The position numbers were made by a program, and so were the translations under genes. Of a stretch of DNA of 64,000 nt, positions 24,785 to 36,851 are shown piece after piece (the first letter of the stretch is position 1; every line of letters starts with the position of its first letter). The notes under the pieces were generated by a model. That model saw nothing but the letters and a program-made list of their open reading frames with translations, searched no databases and was not told where the DNA came from. The DNA is from Bigelowiella natans CCMP2755 (lineage: Eukaryota; Cercozoa; Chlorarachniophyceae), in the NCBI GenBank assembly GCA_000320545.1, contig ADNK01000021.1, forward strand, positions 1 through 64,000, read 5' to 3'.

Positions 24785-26291
24785 CCTTAAGATCCACTTG
24801 GGAAGCACTTAGTCGGAAAATGCCTTCGCACTGATACCCACCAAGTTCCTAACCCATGTGCAATGATATATGTGTGTGTGTGTGTATGTATAAGTTCTGA
24901 GACACACTCGTCCCTCCCATGGCTATGATATTCGTTATTATTATTGTTATCAACAGGAGGAAGCAGCAATACATGTATCACCTCTACTTTGTGTACAAGG
25001 GCAGTGAGGATCTCCGGAACAACCTGATATAATAGTTATTATCATTTTTATCATTATAACGGGCAGCAGCAGCACCAGAAGAGCGTTTCGTGATGGTGGC
25101 GATGATGGTGCCACATCCCGATCAGTTATTACAGATTGGACCTCGCGCAAGTGTGTGTGTGTGTGTGTGTGGAGATAGATCATCACGCCTTGTAGTAGAA
25201 GGAGTAGGAGTAGAAATACATACCAAATGTGGCTTTGTAGCCTTTTGGATCTCCATGACATCCTCAAGAGTCCCTCCGAACACTCCTCCCTTCGTCTCCG
25301 CTTGCAGACGCCTTTGCTCGGCGCGCAGCTGCTGTAGAGACTGCGACAGATCCCATCCAACACTAGGCACCTCGCTCTGAAGAACAATAAGGGACAACGC
25401 AACCAGCAACAGCCAGAGAGCAGTGCAAAACGCATCATAATTTGACTAATTTCCTTTGAGATCAAAGCCTTCGCCTTACCGATGCTACTACTACTACTAC
25501 TACTACTACTATAACTACTACTACTACTACTACCAGCTCCATCATCGACGACCCATCATCAACCATTCACTCATCCAACGATTCCCACAAATGTAACAAT
25601 CAAACACCAACCAACCTCTGATGCCCGAGACGTTGTATTCGCAACAAAGTTTTGCATATCAGCCTTAGCGTCAATAGCGCTAGCGACCTGTCCACACCGA
25701 CAATTGGCTCATATCACGACGACACGACGCGGTGAGATACTTCAACAGCAGTTGAGAGTGTTGGGAAGGCTAAATGGCTGCTAGATTTCGTCAATAAGGT
25801 ATACCTGACGCATATCAGCCGCAATTTTGAGAAAGCTCTTGGAGTAGTCCTCGAGGGACGTAGCGTACATTATGAACGATTGCCTCAAACTGTTCATTCG
25901 CATCTCCTCCACGCTCTGCAGCTGGGACAAGAGTGCAGGCAGCTCTTGCTCCATGTAGCGGATGCGAGTCATGTTCGTCGATGCGAGCTGAATACAAAGA
26001 AGAAGAAGAAGCAGAATAGGTCACTTTGCATTCGCGAGGAGGGAGTAGTTTGCCAGCAGCGAGCGTTCTTATAACGAAGGAGTGCCTGCAATATGTACTA
26101 CGCTATGCCTCTGGTGTCATCATTTGTGTTATTTGTTCGCTGCTCCCACTATTAATTAATAGCACTACCTCTACTACCACCACCATTACTACTACTACTA
26201 CTACCACTACAATTACCTGGGACTTATACTGCAACACCGACTCCATCACGCGATTATGCTCCTAGAAACCAACACACAATTATCGAAGGTA

Positions 26292-26333
<42 letters not shown>

Positions 26334-28583
26334 ACGCGCGCACAACGAAGTATGTGAAATGATATCATTCTCGTATCACCTTTTCGAATCTGGCCAGCAC
26401 TTTCTCTCCTGTATTATCAGGCAGACGAACATGTGGTCAGCAGGTCTTCCCAACGTTGACGTTAAGTAGTCGAAGAACTCATAATAAAAGTACCCAGCTT
26501 GCCATCTGTCCGTTTTGCAGTAGCTTTCGCCGTGTACGCGTCAATGAGAGATTGGCTCTGAAATCAATTAAGTGACTGTCACACACTTCTTATTTCTGCA
26601 GCAGCAACATGTTTTCTTTGGGAATAGGGAAAATTATCTCCCACATCTTTCTTGCGCTTAGCCAGTGCCGCCATCGAAGTTTCGAATGCACTTGAATGAG
26701 TCTTGTATTGCGCAGATACCTAGCATCAAGCACAAGGAGACTCGGTTTATTAGCTCGTGCAATTCGGCTCTCGACTGGCAATCATCATCGATGGTATCAT
26801 CTGACAAACCGTCTCAGCAATATCGCTTCCGATGATAAAGAACTGCTCAATGGGGGGATTCACCGAACTGTATGTTGAAGGATAGTGATGTCAACAAAAG
26901 AGCGTGTTAGCAAAGCCTCTCCAACGGTGTACAATTACAGTCAAATCTCTTGCTAGTGTAAGAACAAAATGACACGACTTTTCAACGTCCTCGGCCAGTT
27001 TTTGGTGCGTATTAGCCATGGTTTCTGCGTCATTCAGCATCCAAAGCAATGCGTCGCGGCAGGAATTCATCTGATTAGTGTTGTAACGAATCTCAATGCT
27101 AGTCGTATATATTCATTGAAGTATATCAGAATCTGAGAATTCAGATGTTTTTGAAGTTGCTTCTCGTGTCAATCGTGTCGAGAAGGCAACAGGTGGCGTT
27201 GGCTTACCTTATCGCTTGGATTCATAGACGCCACTTTCGCCTTCTCCTCCTGAGCTATCTGGAAATACACCATTGAATCAACGTAGTCGTAGGACGAGGA
27301 GGGAAACGTGTTTAGTGGCATTTGAGATCACCTTCGATATCTCTTTCGAGAGCTTGTAATGCGATTCTGTAACCCTCATGAAAAACTTCTTTGCCCTTTT
27401 GATGATGTTCATAGCTGCCCCAGCTTGAACTCTCACCGCGTTAGTTTTGTGCGCGAGTTTCTTCGAATACAAGTCTCCGGGAAGAACATGATTCATTTTT
27501 CCATCTGAAGATAAGTCGGCTATGCTACCTGTGGCTGGGCTATTGCTGGGGGCATAAGTTCCGCTCTTTTTGTCGGGATGACGCAGAAATTTTGTTCTAG
27601 AGGGCGTCTTATGAGAAGTGTCCTTCGTGGGAGAAGAACGACTGTAATCTACAGAATTAAACCTGGTTGGAGGTGGGGGGGGAGGAGCTGTATCCGATTT
27701 TTGCTGCTTCTTCTTTGGCGGTGGTGGAGGTGGCGGATCATTATTATCATTAATCGTGGTAGTTGTAGAAGAATAACTTGTCAAACTCTGGAGCGAACTC
27801 ACCGCTGAGTTCGTTGTAGAGCATGTTCTTACTGAATTGCGTTTTGGGGGTGGTGGGATCGATTCTCGATTCTTCCATGATCGAAGTGGCGGCTTCTTCG
27901 TCGCAGTTGCAATCGGCAATTCGTCTGCGCTATTATTTAATGTAGGAGGGGCAGCAGCTGAAATGGATCGGCGATTGCGAGCCGGCATTGGTGGAGGAGC
28001 AGGGGGCTGGGCTGCTGAACTGCTGAAGGATGATGGACAATGAGGGGCCATGGCTCGGTTTTGAACAAGATTTGGCCTTTTAGCCGCTATAGATCCTCTG
28101 CGTGGTGGTGGTGTTGGTGTAGGTATAGAACCCCTCCGTGGCGGTATTGGTGGAACCGAATTAGGGATTTGCTTGCTGCTTATTGGTTTCGAATATCTCG
28201 GAGACCCCAGCAATGATGGAGGAGGACGAGACGGAGCGGGAGCGGAGGAGACTTTTATGTTTTTTATATGGGAGTTTCTCCTTCTCCCTCCTCCTTCTCC
28301 TCCATCTTCTTCTCCTTTTCCGACAAGTTTATTTCCGGTTGGTTTTAGAGCCGCCCTCCAATTAGAGGGTCTACAAAAGCATTAATCTTAAGAATGCAAA
28401 TCCCAGCTCAAAACCGATCATCTATGTCATTTTATCTTACCCTTCTAGGGGTGCGCTCTTAGCACCCTTCTTCTTTGGAATCTTGAAGGAACGTTTTCCC
28501 TTGGATTCCTGATCGTCGTTGGGGTTCTGGAACATCTTCATACGGTCCCGAAGTGACGGGGTGCTATTCTGTACACCACTCAT
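23270..28583 (-). CDS. F-BAR / RhoGAP / WW protein, 927 aa, 21 exons
   Basis: A regulator linking membrane curvature to Rho-family GTPase turnover. Exons, all in phase: 28583-28441, 28370-27332, 27258-27208, 27070-26979, 26867-26810, 26701-26645, 26557-26494, 26408-26380, 26261-26217, 25987-25805, 25687-25616, 25376-25224, 25023-24982, 24848-24786, 24678-24574, 24340-24272, 24215-24175, 24039-23982, 23850-23750, 23661-23486, 23412-23270. Residues 1-335 are basic and proline-rich (IPPRRGS and poly-Pro runs), likely SH3/WW/profilin ligands. Residues about 340-600 are a helical F-BAR region (GDLYSKKLAH onward). Residues about 635-830 are RhoGAP, with the arginine finger in GIFRLSAS (R688), WLRGLRQ, and KMTEKNMAIVFAPS. 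Residues about 893-923 are a WW domain (two Trp 23 apart). Donors are mostly GTNAG-like; one (exon 4, GTCGTG) is weak. Start is the first Met, followed by a short first exon. Confidence 0.9.
23898..23942. repeat. (GGA)n microsatellite in RhoGAP intron
   Basis: A GGA run (CCT on the coding strand) inside the intron between exons 18 and 19 of the F-BAR/RhoGAP gene. On the coding strand it forms a pyrimidine tract about 45 bases before the acceptor at 23851. Confidence 0.9.
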
Positions 28584-28775
28584 TGCATCCCGCTTAAGTC
28601 GTTAGAACAGAATGGTGCTGCTGCAGTTCCGGGGGGGCTGCTACGATGTGGTGAGACGCAATGATCAAATTATCCCCCTTCTTACCTTGGCCGGGGGGGC
28701 AGCAGACTTGAGTTATAGGAAGATAGATAAAAAGATCACCCTGAGAGGACGCATAGTTTCCAAAATCCATGCGGT

Positions 28776-29259
28776 TTATATACTGCGACAACAACAAAAA
28801 AGCATGTCGCAGAAAGGAAAACCGAATCCGTGTTCTGAGTACGTTGGGTTGCCGGGAGTCCCCCTAAAAGCGTAGGAGTCTGGCTTCTCAGCTCGATTTT
28901 GTTGTAATGCCCATATTCGCGGGAATAGCCTATTAGATCCTTCGAATGACCTTGAAGTACTCCTTCGATGTTTGAGGGACTGGAAGCACGAACAAAAATA
29001 CGCTCTCAGTCTCATCTCAGCAAATTGATCATCTCCGAGCACTGCGACCTCACCGTAATCGGTGATCCAAAATATGTTCTTAAAGAACCAATCAAATATT
29101 TCCTAACGATCAAAATCTAAAGACAGTATTATCAACTATGTGTGCCTACACAAACGTGAACAATCCAGCGACTAGATAGATAGTAAGGATGAGGATGATG
29201 GTAGCGGGTCTCTCTTTGCGTTCCTTCGCACGTACAGTCAGCTCGTTAGCCCTGACCAT
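28776..29259 (-). CDS. Small single-pass membrane protein, 144 aa, unidentified
   Basis: Two exons, 29259-29152 and 29102-28776, join in phase 0 across a 49-base intron (donor GTGTAG, acceptor TTAG). The protein starts MVRANELTVRAKERKERPAT and then has one hydrophobic segment (IILILTIYLVAGLFTF, about residues 21-36) preceded by a basic stretch, suggesting a type II or signal-anchor topology. The rest is polar with basic patches and ends FCCCRSI. No family recognised. Several frames are open downstream, so the second exon's frame is chosen on translation quality only. It ends about 190 bases before the F-BAR/RhoGAP start, same strand. Confidence 0.35.
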
Positions 29260-29966
29260 GAGTCACTGAAATTGAGATGAAGAGCTGTGATAAAGAGATC
29301 ATTAGAATCTTGATCAAGGTCGCGTATCGAAATGGGATTAGAACGTTCAGGTGCGCAAGCACCACTGCTTGAGGAGATGAAAATGAAGAAATAGGATAAT
29401 CCAGCTGTTCGTCCTATATTTTTGCAAAATATATCCACCTTTAATTCACCACTTGAATTTTCACGGCTACTTGCTTGTAGCCTGGGTGGGTGTACTTTGT
29501 AGCAAGCAGATCGAACTTAGACATGCTAGCATGGTTCAAGTGCTTAAGCTAGGCGTTGTCGATATCTCTCAAATAACAGCAGGGGAACATAGGAAAAATA
29601 GATGACCTTTGTTGTATCGAAGCAACTGCATCTTCATCAGACACCAACTTTACATGTATATCCGCTGGAAAGCTAATAAATACATGTACATGGAAATCAC
29701 AATGCACTAGTGCAGGCAGCAGCGCTGAGGGATGTGGTATCTATAACATGCATGTATTGTGTTGTCTAGATGCAGACCCTGGCTCATCATTTTTGTTGTA
29801 TTACATGGATTACGTGTGTGTGTACACAAACCATGTAGTTTGATGAACGGACGCACATGTCCCTTAATGATGCAGCGTACTGCGCATGCATGATCCTGGC
29901 AGTACCATAACAGATTTTAGCTAAGAAGATGTACATTGTGGCATACATATACGTGAATACTAGTAT
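29260..29966. other. Spacer between the membrane-protein gene and the epimerase 3' end
   Basis: Bases 29260-29460 may hold a 5' untranslated exon of the small membrane protein. Bases 29460-29966 are AT-rich spacer with ACATGTATA/CATGCATG-type motifs and no recognisable gene. Confidence 0.5.
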
Positions 29967-31343
29967 TTACACTGCTGCCACTCCTACTGCGTTCTGTGCC
30001 ATCCCTCGCAGCTCAGAAATAACCTTACCATAGTCGTCTGATTTAAAGATGGAGCCACCTACGACAAACATGTCGATGCCAGATTGGGCGAGCGCGAAGA
30101 TGTTTTTGTTTCCCACTCGACCGTCAACTTCCAAACGGATCTTTCTACCGGATTGATCGATTTTTTTCTTTATGTCTTGAGCCTTCTTGTAAGTTATGTC
30201 CTGGAAGCCCTGATCCTTGAAGCCGGGGTTGACGCTCATTAGTAGAATGATATCCACTTTGTCCATCACATGATCCAAAACCTAACATTACAATACATTC
30301 CATAACTTTCTTTAACTACCGCCTTGAATGTGTTTGAATCCATGAATCCTCATTATTTGCTATTGGAGTGTATTTGATTACGGAAAGGGGTGTTCCTGGA
30401 TTGATAACGAGACCACATTTGAGTCCATTTGCCTTGACCAGGCTAAGTGAACGATCGACGTGCTTCACGCCTTCGGGATGAAATGTTATATAATTTGCAC
30501 CCGCATCGGCAAACTCCTGAATTAAATGATCTACAATATCGTCTGCCATTATATGGACATCAATTGGGGCCGTGATGCCTGCGTCAGAAAAATATCAGCT
30601 TGGAATCTCTATGATAGATGTTCGAAAATTTAACCATATTTTCGGAGCGCTTTTACAAACATCGGTCCAAACGTGAGTTTTTCCGTGAAGTGGCCGTCCA
30701 TGATGTCACAGTGCACAACATCAGCCCCACCAGCGATTGCTTTGTCTATCTAAAAAGATTAATATTTACCAAGTAGTTAGTATCCTATTTGCCACCATCC
30801 TTACTCGTATTACTATGTTCCCTAGATGTAAGTTACCTCTGGTCCAAGCATAGCAAGATTTGCTGTCTGAATTGCAGGAGCAATGAGCATACGGTTACCT
30901 GAAGAAATAAACATAAAGTTACTTTTTCTTTTTCCGCGCCTCTGAATAGGGATACGACTTTCAAGAACTTCATTCGCATGGCGCTGGATTTCATCCTTAT
31001 CAGTTGCCTTCACTCTAAGTTGGCGCTGTTCCATATACATATGATGCATAGATTCAATATTGTATCCTTCATATTAGACATAAGGTAATACCACAACTGA
31101 AGAATGTGTAAAGATTCTCTGCCTTTCTACATTTGATAATGTAATCTTCGAATTATCTATGGCACAATGAGGGAGCAAAGTCATTTGAGGATGCAGAGGA
31201 CTTGTAATAGACCGTGTCATCGCAGGAATCGATGACAATTTTTCATGATGATGTGCCAATAGGAGACAAAGAACTGTGGCAACACCAGCCAGAAACACTG
31301 GTATTCCGATGAACTTCCGCGAATACTTTTTGAATGATGGCAT
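29967..31343 (-). CDS. RPE: Ribulose-phosphate 3-epimerase with N-terminal targeting extension
   Basis: Interconverts ribulose 5-phosphate and xylulose 5-phosphate (pentose phosphate/Calvin cycle). Exons: 31343-31092, 31025-30837, 30749-30635, 30578-30382, 30281-29967, giving about 355 residues. The catalytic core is clear: [48 protein letters not shown] and FVVGGSIF. The core is of normal length (about 220). The first roughly 125 residues are extra: a hydrophobic segment ([19 protein letters not shown], about residues 12-30) then a basic/hydroxylated stretch, as in bipartite leaders of complex-plastid proteins; plastid targeting is inference. The exon 1/2 join is the least certain. Just before the core lies an in-frame 24-base stretch bounded by GTAAC...TTCAG that could be a mini-intron or plain coding. 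Divergent from the dynein light chain gene, 591 bases apart. Confidence 0.88.
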
Positions 31344-31934
31344 CGAAAGAACGGCAGTCTGAAAGATTAGCGCCGTCTTGTGAAAATATATAACCCCTAT
31401 TTCTCCTCTCTCTCTCTCTCGCTCTCCCCCTTTCTCTTTCCCCTCTTCATTTCTCTCGACTGCCTTCGTTTTCTGTTAATTTTTTAGATTAAACGCATCT
31501 ATACCTTTGTTTGTGCCAGAGGAAAAGGGATGTGGTTGGGTTCTGTTCGGAAGGATTTGCTTCGAGAACTACTTCCGAAAGAACGGAAGATCATCTCGCG
31601 TTTCTCCTCGTTTTTTGCCCTCCGACAAACAAAATATCTGGAGAAAAGACAATTTTTGCTCTTCGTTGAAAACACAGCGAAAATGAGCCGGGATCTTCCC
31701 GCGAAAATGTTCCCTCTCCATGAATTTTCTGGATGTAGATCTAGATCTACCTGGATTTCTTCGCGGTTTTGTTCATTTGAGTGTTTCGACTGCTGAAAAA
31801 CCGTTTTTTTTTCACCTCCAGTCAGCACCTGCGACATCATTGCATTGGATACATACGAGGCAATACTCTCCTTGTCGCTGACGGTAAACACCGGCCGTTT
31901 CGCCCCTTCCAATGTGACAGTTCCCAAAGAAACA
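31344..31934. promoter_or_regulatory. Shared divergent upstream region (epimerase / dynein light chain)
   Basis: A 591-base interval between two divergent start codons. It contains a CT tract at 31405-31440 and several GAAAA/TTTTC stretches. A plus-strand frame of 88 codons (31530-31796) is open but has no recognisable protein. Promoter role is inferred from position only. Confidence 0.4.
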
Positions 31935-32465
31935 ATGGCTGACCAGAAGGGCAAGGGTAAGAATGCTTGCCAGTCCCTACACTAACCGAAAATAAGAATG
32001 AGAGAAATTGTAATTGTTCCAAATATTAAACCTAGAGATGTAGTAATTGTGTGCCTCAACCGAGGGTTCGAAAGAGGCTCCATTAGGGGACTCTCAGCGG
32101 CACAAAACTAACGCACTATGTATCTATCAGCAAAAGAGGCCAAAGTGCCTGAGAAAAAAGATGCCACTTCACAAGTCATAGTTAAAGTCCAAAAGATGCC
32201 AGACAATTTAGCTGCAATTGCTGTCCAAACCGTTGTAGATGGCCTCGAAAAATTTAATGATTTGCATGCGTCGGCGGATTATGTCAAGACAAACTTCGAG
32301 AAGGACAATTTTATAGATGAGGAAACCAATGAGAAGATTTCAACTAAGGGAGTATGGCACTGTATTCTTGGTAGAAAGTTTGGATCTTTTGTAACCTTTG
32401 CGGAAGGAAATTACATATTTTTCTACATTGGTCAGCTAAGTTGTTTGCTATGGAAATCAAGTTAA
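31935..32465 (+). CDS. Dynein light chain, LC8/DYNLL type, 118 aa
   Basis: A small hub protein of the dynein motor. Exon 1 (31935-31956) encodes MADQKGK and splits a codon. Exon 2 (32131-32465) begins after TATCAG and completes it in phase 1. The conserved LC8 tail is evident: a helix around AVQTVVDGLEKFND, then VWHCILGRKFGSFVT and the strand YIFFYIGQLSCLLWKSS. It is about 28 residues longer than classic 89-residue LC8 at the N-terminus, resembling axonemal/cytosolic LC8-like paralogs of flagellates. A second Met at 32118 would lie in the intron and is not used. Implies flagella or at least dynein motors. Confidence 0.9.
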
Positions 32466-33418
32466 GGAAATAATTTCTTGCGATCATCATTTTTCAGTCA
32501 TTGCAACTTATGTACCATGTGATAATATCGGTTTTGGCGAACGTATACGCCACACGCACACCAGACTTTCTTTTACAAATTTATTACTTTAGTCACAGTG
32601 TGTGCTAGCATGGATAACACACATACACAAACGACTAGCTAAAGACGCAGTTTCATGCGCTATGCATGATGTACACAGCATACATGTTTTACCTATTCTC
32701 ATCATGTGCTTAGCAGCGATATATATTATAAACCTGTGCTACGTGTAGCACTACTGGTTCTATATACTCGTGCAATGTCATTAGTACGCAGTCAGCACAT
32801 CATCACATTATTATTAGTCATCATGGCGCCGGCGGCCACTTGTACGCGTGCGTACATACATGCACGCTATGTGACGATCTGCAGTGTGGATACGCTACGC
32901 ATGCGTGTTCATGGTCCACGTACATGCAATTTGCGCTGAGAATCGTGCAATGGTTATATGTTGTCCCAGCCACATGTCTTGTCGATTATGTACGGCGGAC
33001 TTGATCGACGCTTGGCCTTCCTAGCTTCGTCCGCTCAATCATATGTGAGACGAATGTTCAGTGTGATGAATTGATTAAATCTTTTCAATGGTCATCCTAA
33101 TGTAGCTGTACAATGCAGCGGCTACACCGCTGATGTTGTGTCCATTTTGTCTCCATTGTCACGCATGCATGTTTCATGCGCGTATAAAAGCATGTTCTCT
33201 AGCTAATTCGCGCCATGTCGAGCAGTGAGCAAGGCGCCTCACTTAACTAACTGCCTGTTACGCGCGAGCCATAATCGCTTTCCCTGATTCTAACGCATGA
33301 TGAGCACGGGGTTCATTTCCACATGCGTCGTTTGCAAAGCGCGGTTGAGCCACGGTGTGCGTATTTAGACGAGCATTGTCAACAACATATAGCTCAGTCA
33401 TGTCTGATGCTATGCAAT

Positions 33419-33487
<69 letters not shown>

Positions 33488-33811
33488 TCATGCCTGCGTG
33501 AATACTACGTGTATGTGCATCGAACATGCACGTACGACATTCCAAGGACACAATGCAAAATACAATTGATCTGCATATCCATCCCAGATTTAATCATATC
33601 ATTACATCTGTCGCCGTATCTATCCCGTCATGAGTCATATGAGATAGTAGCAAAGGTAGTTACATCCATAGATACATGAAATGTCACGCATGTATATATA
33701 TTATCGACCAGCAATTATCATCGCCATCAAACTTTACGTAAAATTTAATTTGTAATCAAAAGTTGCCGATTTCAACGTCTATCTACGGCTATCCTTAGCC
33801 AGTGGCCAGAA
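32466..33811. other. Convergent 3'-3' spacer
   Basis: Between the dynein light chain and aldo-keto reductase 3' ends. No coding sequence recognised. Rich in palindromic motifs (GTACGCGTGCGTAC near 32842, CGCATGCG near 32897). It contains one dispersed-element copy, a CA run (33419-33444) and an AT run (33448-33485). Confidence 0.6.
33044..33106. repeat. Dispersed ~55-base element, copy C
   Basis: Starts ATGTGAGACGAATGTTCAGT. Bases 33072-33103 are identical over 32 positions to 53625-53656 (from TGATTAAATCTTTTCAATGG to TCATCCTAATGT). It continues AGCTG as in copy B. Confidence 0.85.
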
Positions 33812-34092
33812 TTACTGATCTGGGGAATCGCAAGCCTAAACGGTGGAAAATACACAATTAGAAGACGAGGATTGGCAAACATACGTATGCTTATGAGCAG
33901 AACTACACATAAGCACACCTGTTGGATGAGATGATCTATGTCGCTTAATTCTGAATCCTCAAGCACGAAGTTTTCGTCTTCAAGCACTTCCAGATCCTGC
34001 AGTACAGTAGTTCATCGCAGCTTAGTTTTATCAAAATTTATAAATTCAGGGAAGCATTGGACTCCATGACGATAAGATAAGCTCTCTTCCAC

Positions 34093-34137
<45 letters not shown>

Positions 34138-34553
34138 CCAAACACACACACACACACACACACGCGCACACACACCTTTTGCTCGCGATTCAGATAATGC
34201 AAAAAGACTCACCTCTTTCATATGTACGGGGTCACAAGTACCCGTCAGCGGTACGATACCTCTCTCCGTTAAATACTTGAACAGTATTTGTGGGCTGCTC
34301 CGAGCTATTTATTCATTCATGCAGGCAAGAAAGAAGTAGAAGAGAAGCAAAGGCAAGTGGAGACCGTAATTACACACTCAAAAATGTAGCCGATTGAAAA
34401 TTTGTCGGCTGATTGATAATCAGGGCACGGAGCAACCGAAGCATACAAAAGCGTACCGTACTTCCTTGCGAGTCCCTTTACAAGAGGGCTCTGCGAATGA
34501 ATACAACGTAACAAAGGAAAAACGTATGTCAGACGATGACGGCAGACGATACA

Positions 34554-34595
<42 letters not shown>

Positions 34596-36445
34596 AGCGC
34601 AGGAGGAGCTTTAGCATGCTGGCGTGTGCATCCATTCATCGGCAGAGCAGGCATACATACGTGTAAGAGGCCCGGATTTGCAGTGAGGGACCAGAAGCTC
34701 TGATAAACGATGTGATTATCCGAACACCATTGTCGAAGCCTGACCGATATTATCAATCACTGGATCACAATCTACCACGGTGAATCAGAGATACACATGG
34801 ATTGCATAAGTCGAACTACATCATGTTGCTGCTGGCTATATGCTGCAAATTTGCATTGGTGCTGCAGTTGGTGGTGCGAAACAGTAAAGAGGCAGAAAAA
34901 CAAAAATAACACCGCTCCAACCCCCCCCCCCCCCCCCCCGTCGCTCATCATCACTACAGTTACTACTCCGTATCGTAGCCACTGTCCACATAGAACCGAT
35001 TCTGTACAACAGCAGGCTTGACTCTTGCCGCCGAGCAGCTGAGAAGAAAGAAGAAATGAAGGAGAAAGTGGGAGAGGAGTTAAAGTAAGAAGGGAGGTAC
35101 TCACACAACGACACGCGCATAGAAACAAGAACTCTCTTTCTCTCCCTCTCCCTCGCTTGACCACCTCACCCACTCTTATTCACACTATCACACTCACGCA
35201 CAGAGATTTGAGCAGGGGGAGACTGTAACAATTCGAAATCCCCAGCTGCTTTACTTTTCCTTGCAGCTTCAGCTCCTCCATTGCCTCCCACGCCTATCGA
35301 TGTTCAACAAAACCCTCAGTGGAGCTACTATTCTTCTCATCAAAATGCACACATTATTACCGCTTGGGTCTTTTCAGCAGTGTTCAGAGGGGAGTGCAGG
35401 ACGAGGGAGTCGACGTAGTTGGTGCCTAACCGCAGCAGCAGCAGCAGCAGCACATACATGATCATGGCGACTAAGATATCATTCCACAGCAGTACACACA
35501 CTGATGTGAATGCCGATGATTTTCTTTCGCGTCTGCAGCAGGAAGTAAACCATCCGATGCATTCATTACTATCGTTAGACTGTTCATCACCATCCCCGTC
35601 GTACATTATCATGCATTGCATTGCTAGCTAGTAGTGGCAGCTTTACCAAGGTTCTCGAGGCTGGTTTCGAACGACTTTCTGACCTGGTAGTGGGTATAGT
35701 GCCAGTAGCAGCAATGATGCAATGGATGAGCAAATAATAGCTTTGGTTGAAGCATCAGCAATGCGTGCGGTCGTCGTCATCCTCATTTGCTGGCATCTTG
35801 CCCTGACCCTCCCTTGTCCCTCCCATGACTACCTGAGAGGGGACTGCGGCTCGTGGATCGTATGGGATTGAGGCGGGATCTTGCCCAGGCTCCGGAGAGA
35901 ACAACAATGATAACAATCAACCAACAGGGGAGGGGGTTTACAAAGAGCTTTTCATTCTCGATTGTAGGAGGAAGCAATATTGAAAGATGCTTAAAACTAT
36001 TCTGACTTTATTTATTGCTGCTTCTATTAATTGTTCTTGCAACACGACGACTACCGGTGGCGTGTATTTTGTCTGAATAAAGAGGTCTTCTCTTCTCACG
36101 ACGCTAAGGAATTCAACATTACATAAGCAATTGTACATCGTGCACACACACACACACACACATAACCCCGTGCCTGTGTGCGTTCCTATGCATATTTGTT
36201 TAACCGCAACCATCTTTCTCCTTCACATTTATTTGTCCCTCCTATTTTCACCATTGTCATCAACAACAGCGGCCGAAGCATTACCCCCTAGCCTCTAGAT
36301 TCTTAATTGCCGCGCCGACTAAATCTTCTCGGTAATGACTGAATACAGGACGACTTATTTTGATGTTTGTCACTCGTCGGTATAAATGAACTCAATTCAC
36401 AAAGCGCATTCTTAGAATTAAGAAATATGTGTAAACTGATAAAAA

Positions 36446-36500
<55 letters not shown>

Positions 36501-36504
36501 ACGA

Positions 36505-36549
<45 letters not shown>

Positions 36550-36851
36550 CAAGCAAATCACTGCTTACAAGTAATCAAATCCCATAATCACAACCAGCAA
36601 CCAACCGTGGCTGGCAAGCGGTATCAATGCCTCGAAAGCCTGCTGTCACAGCTTGCTCCACCAAGGCATCTAATAGCCAAGTTAAATTTGAGATATCTAG
36701 GGAAGGGTGAACAGCTAAGTTGATAGAGCGCGAACTTGTTTTATCAGCAAAAATTATTTACTGCCAACTTCACGAAAAACCACTACCTGTCCTCTCCTTC
36801 TTCCAAGCGGTACCATATATCATTTTCGGCATATCAATACCCTCGTGCGTC
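33812..36851 (-). CDS. Aldo-keto reductase, about 289 aa, 14 exons
   Basis: NAD(P)H-dependent carbonyl reductase of the AKR superfamily; the substrate cannot be deduced. Exons in phase: 36851-36787, 36696-36606, 36338-36285, 36103-36055, 35889-35833, 35683-35647, 35425-35361, 35293-35202, 35038-34967, 34739-34661, 34490-34457, 34304-34213, 33996-33919, 33835-33812. From the Met at 36832 (MPKMIYGTAW) the protein is 289 residues, close to family length. The catalytic tetrad is visible: D40 (GIDTAC), Y48 (RHYRED), K76 (QTKY), H122 (LVLHSP). Barrel motifs include LQGKVKQLGISNC, PAVVQNRFY, VYQSFWSLT and ILFKYLTERGIVPLTG. The first exon is open upstream to an acceptor at 36852, so an N-terminal extension is possible. 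The terminal 8-codon exon is the least certain. It resembles the plant/algal and fungal AKR group with the QDP...YDP insert. Confidence 0.88.
36451..36541. repeat. (AT)n followed by (GA)n in AKR intron
   Basis: About 48 bases of AT then about 30 of GA, separated by CTACGAGAGG, inside the intron between AKR exons 2 and 3. Comparable AT runs lie at 34556-34594, 43550-43587, 47864-47891, 51607-51638 and 56513-56548. Confidence 0.95.

Noticed and set aside
31530-31796. 88-codon plus-strand frame between epimerase and dynein light chain genes
   Set aside because: The opposite strand is equally open, no domain is present, and it lies in the shared promoter interval.
32050-32110. GGGTTCGAAAGAG in the dynein light chain intron, resembling a tRNA T-loop
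   Set aside because: No matching acceptor, D or anticodon stems could be drawn around it.
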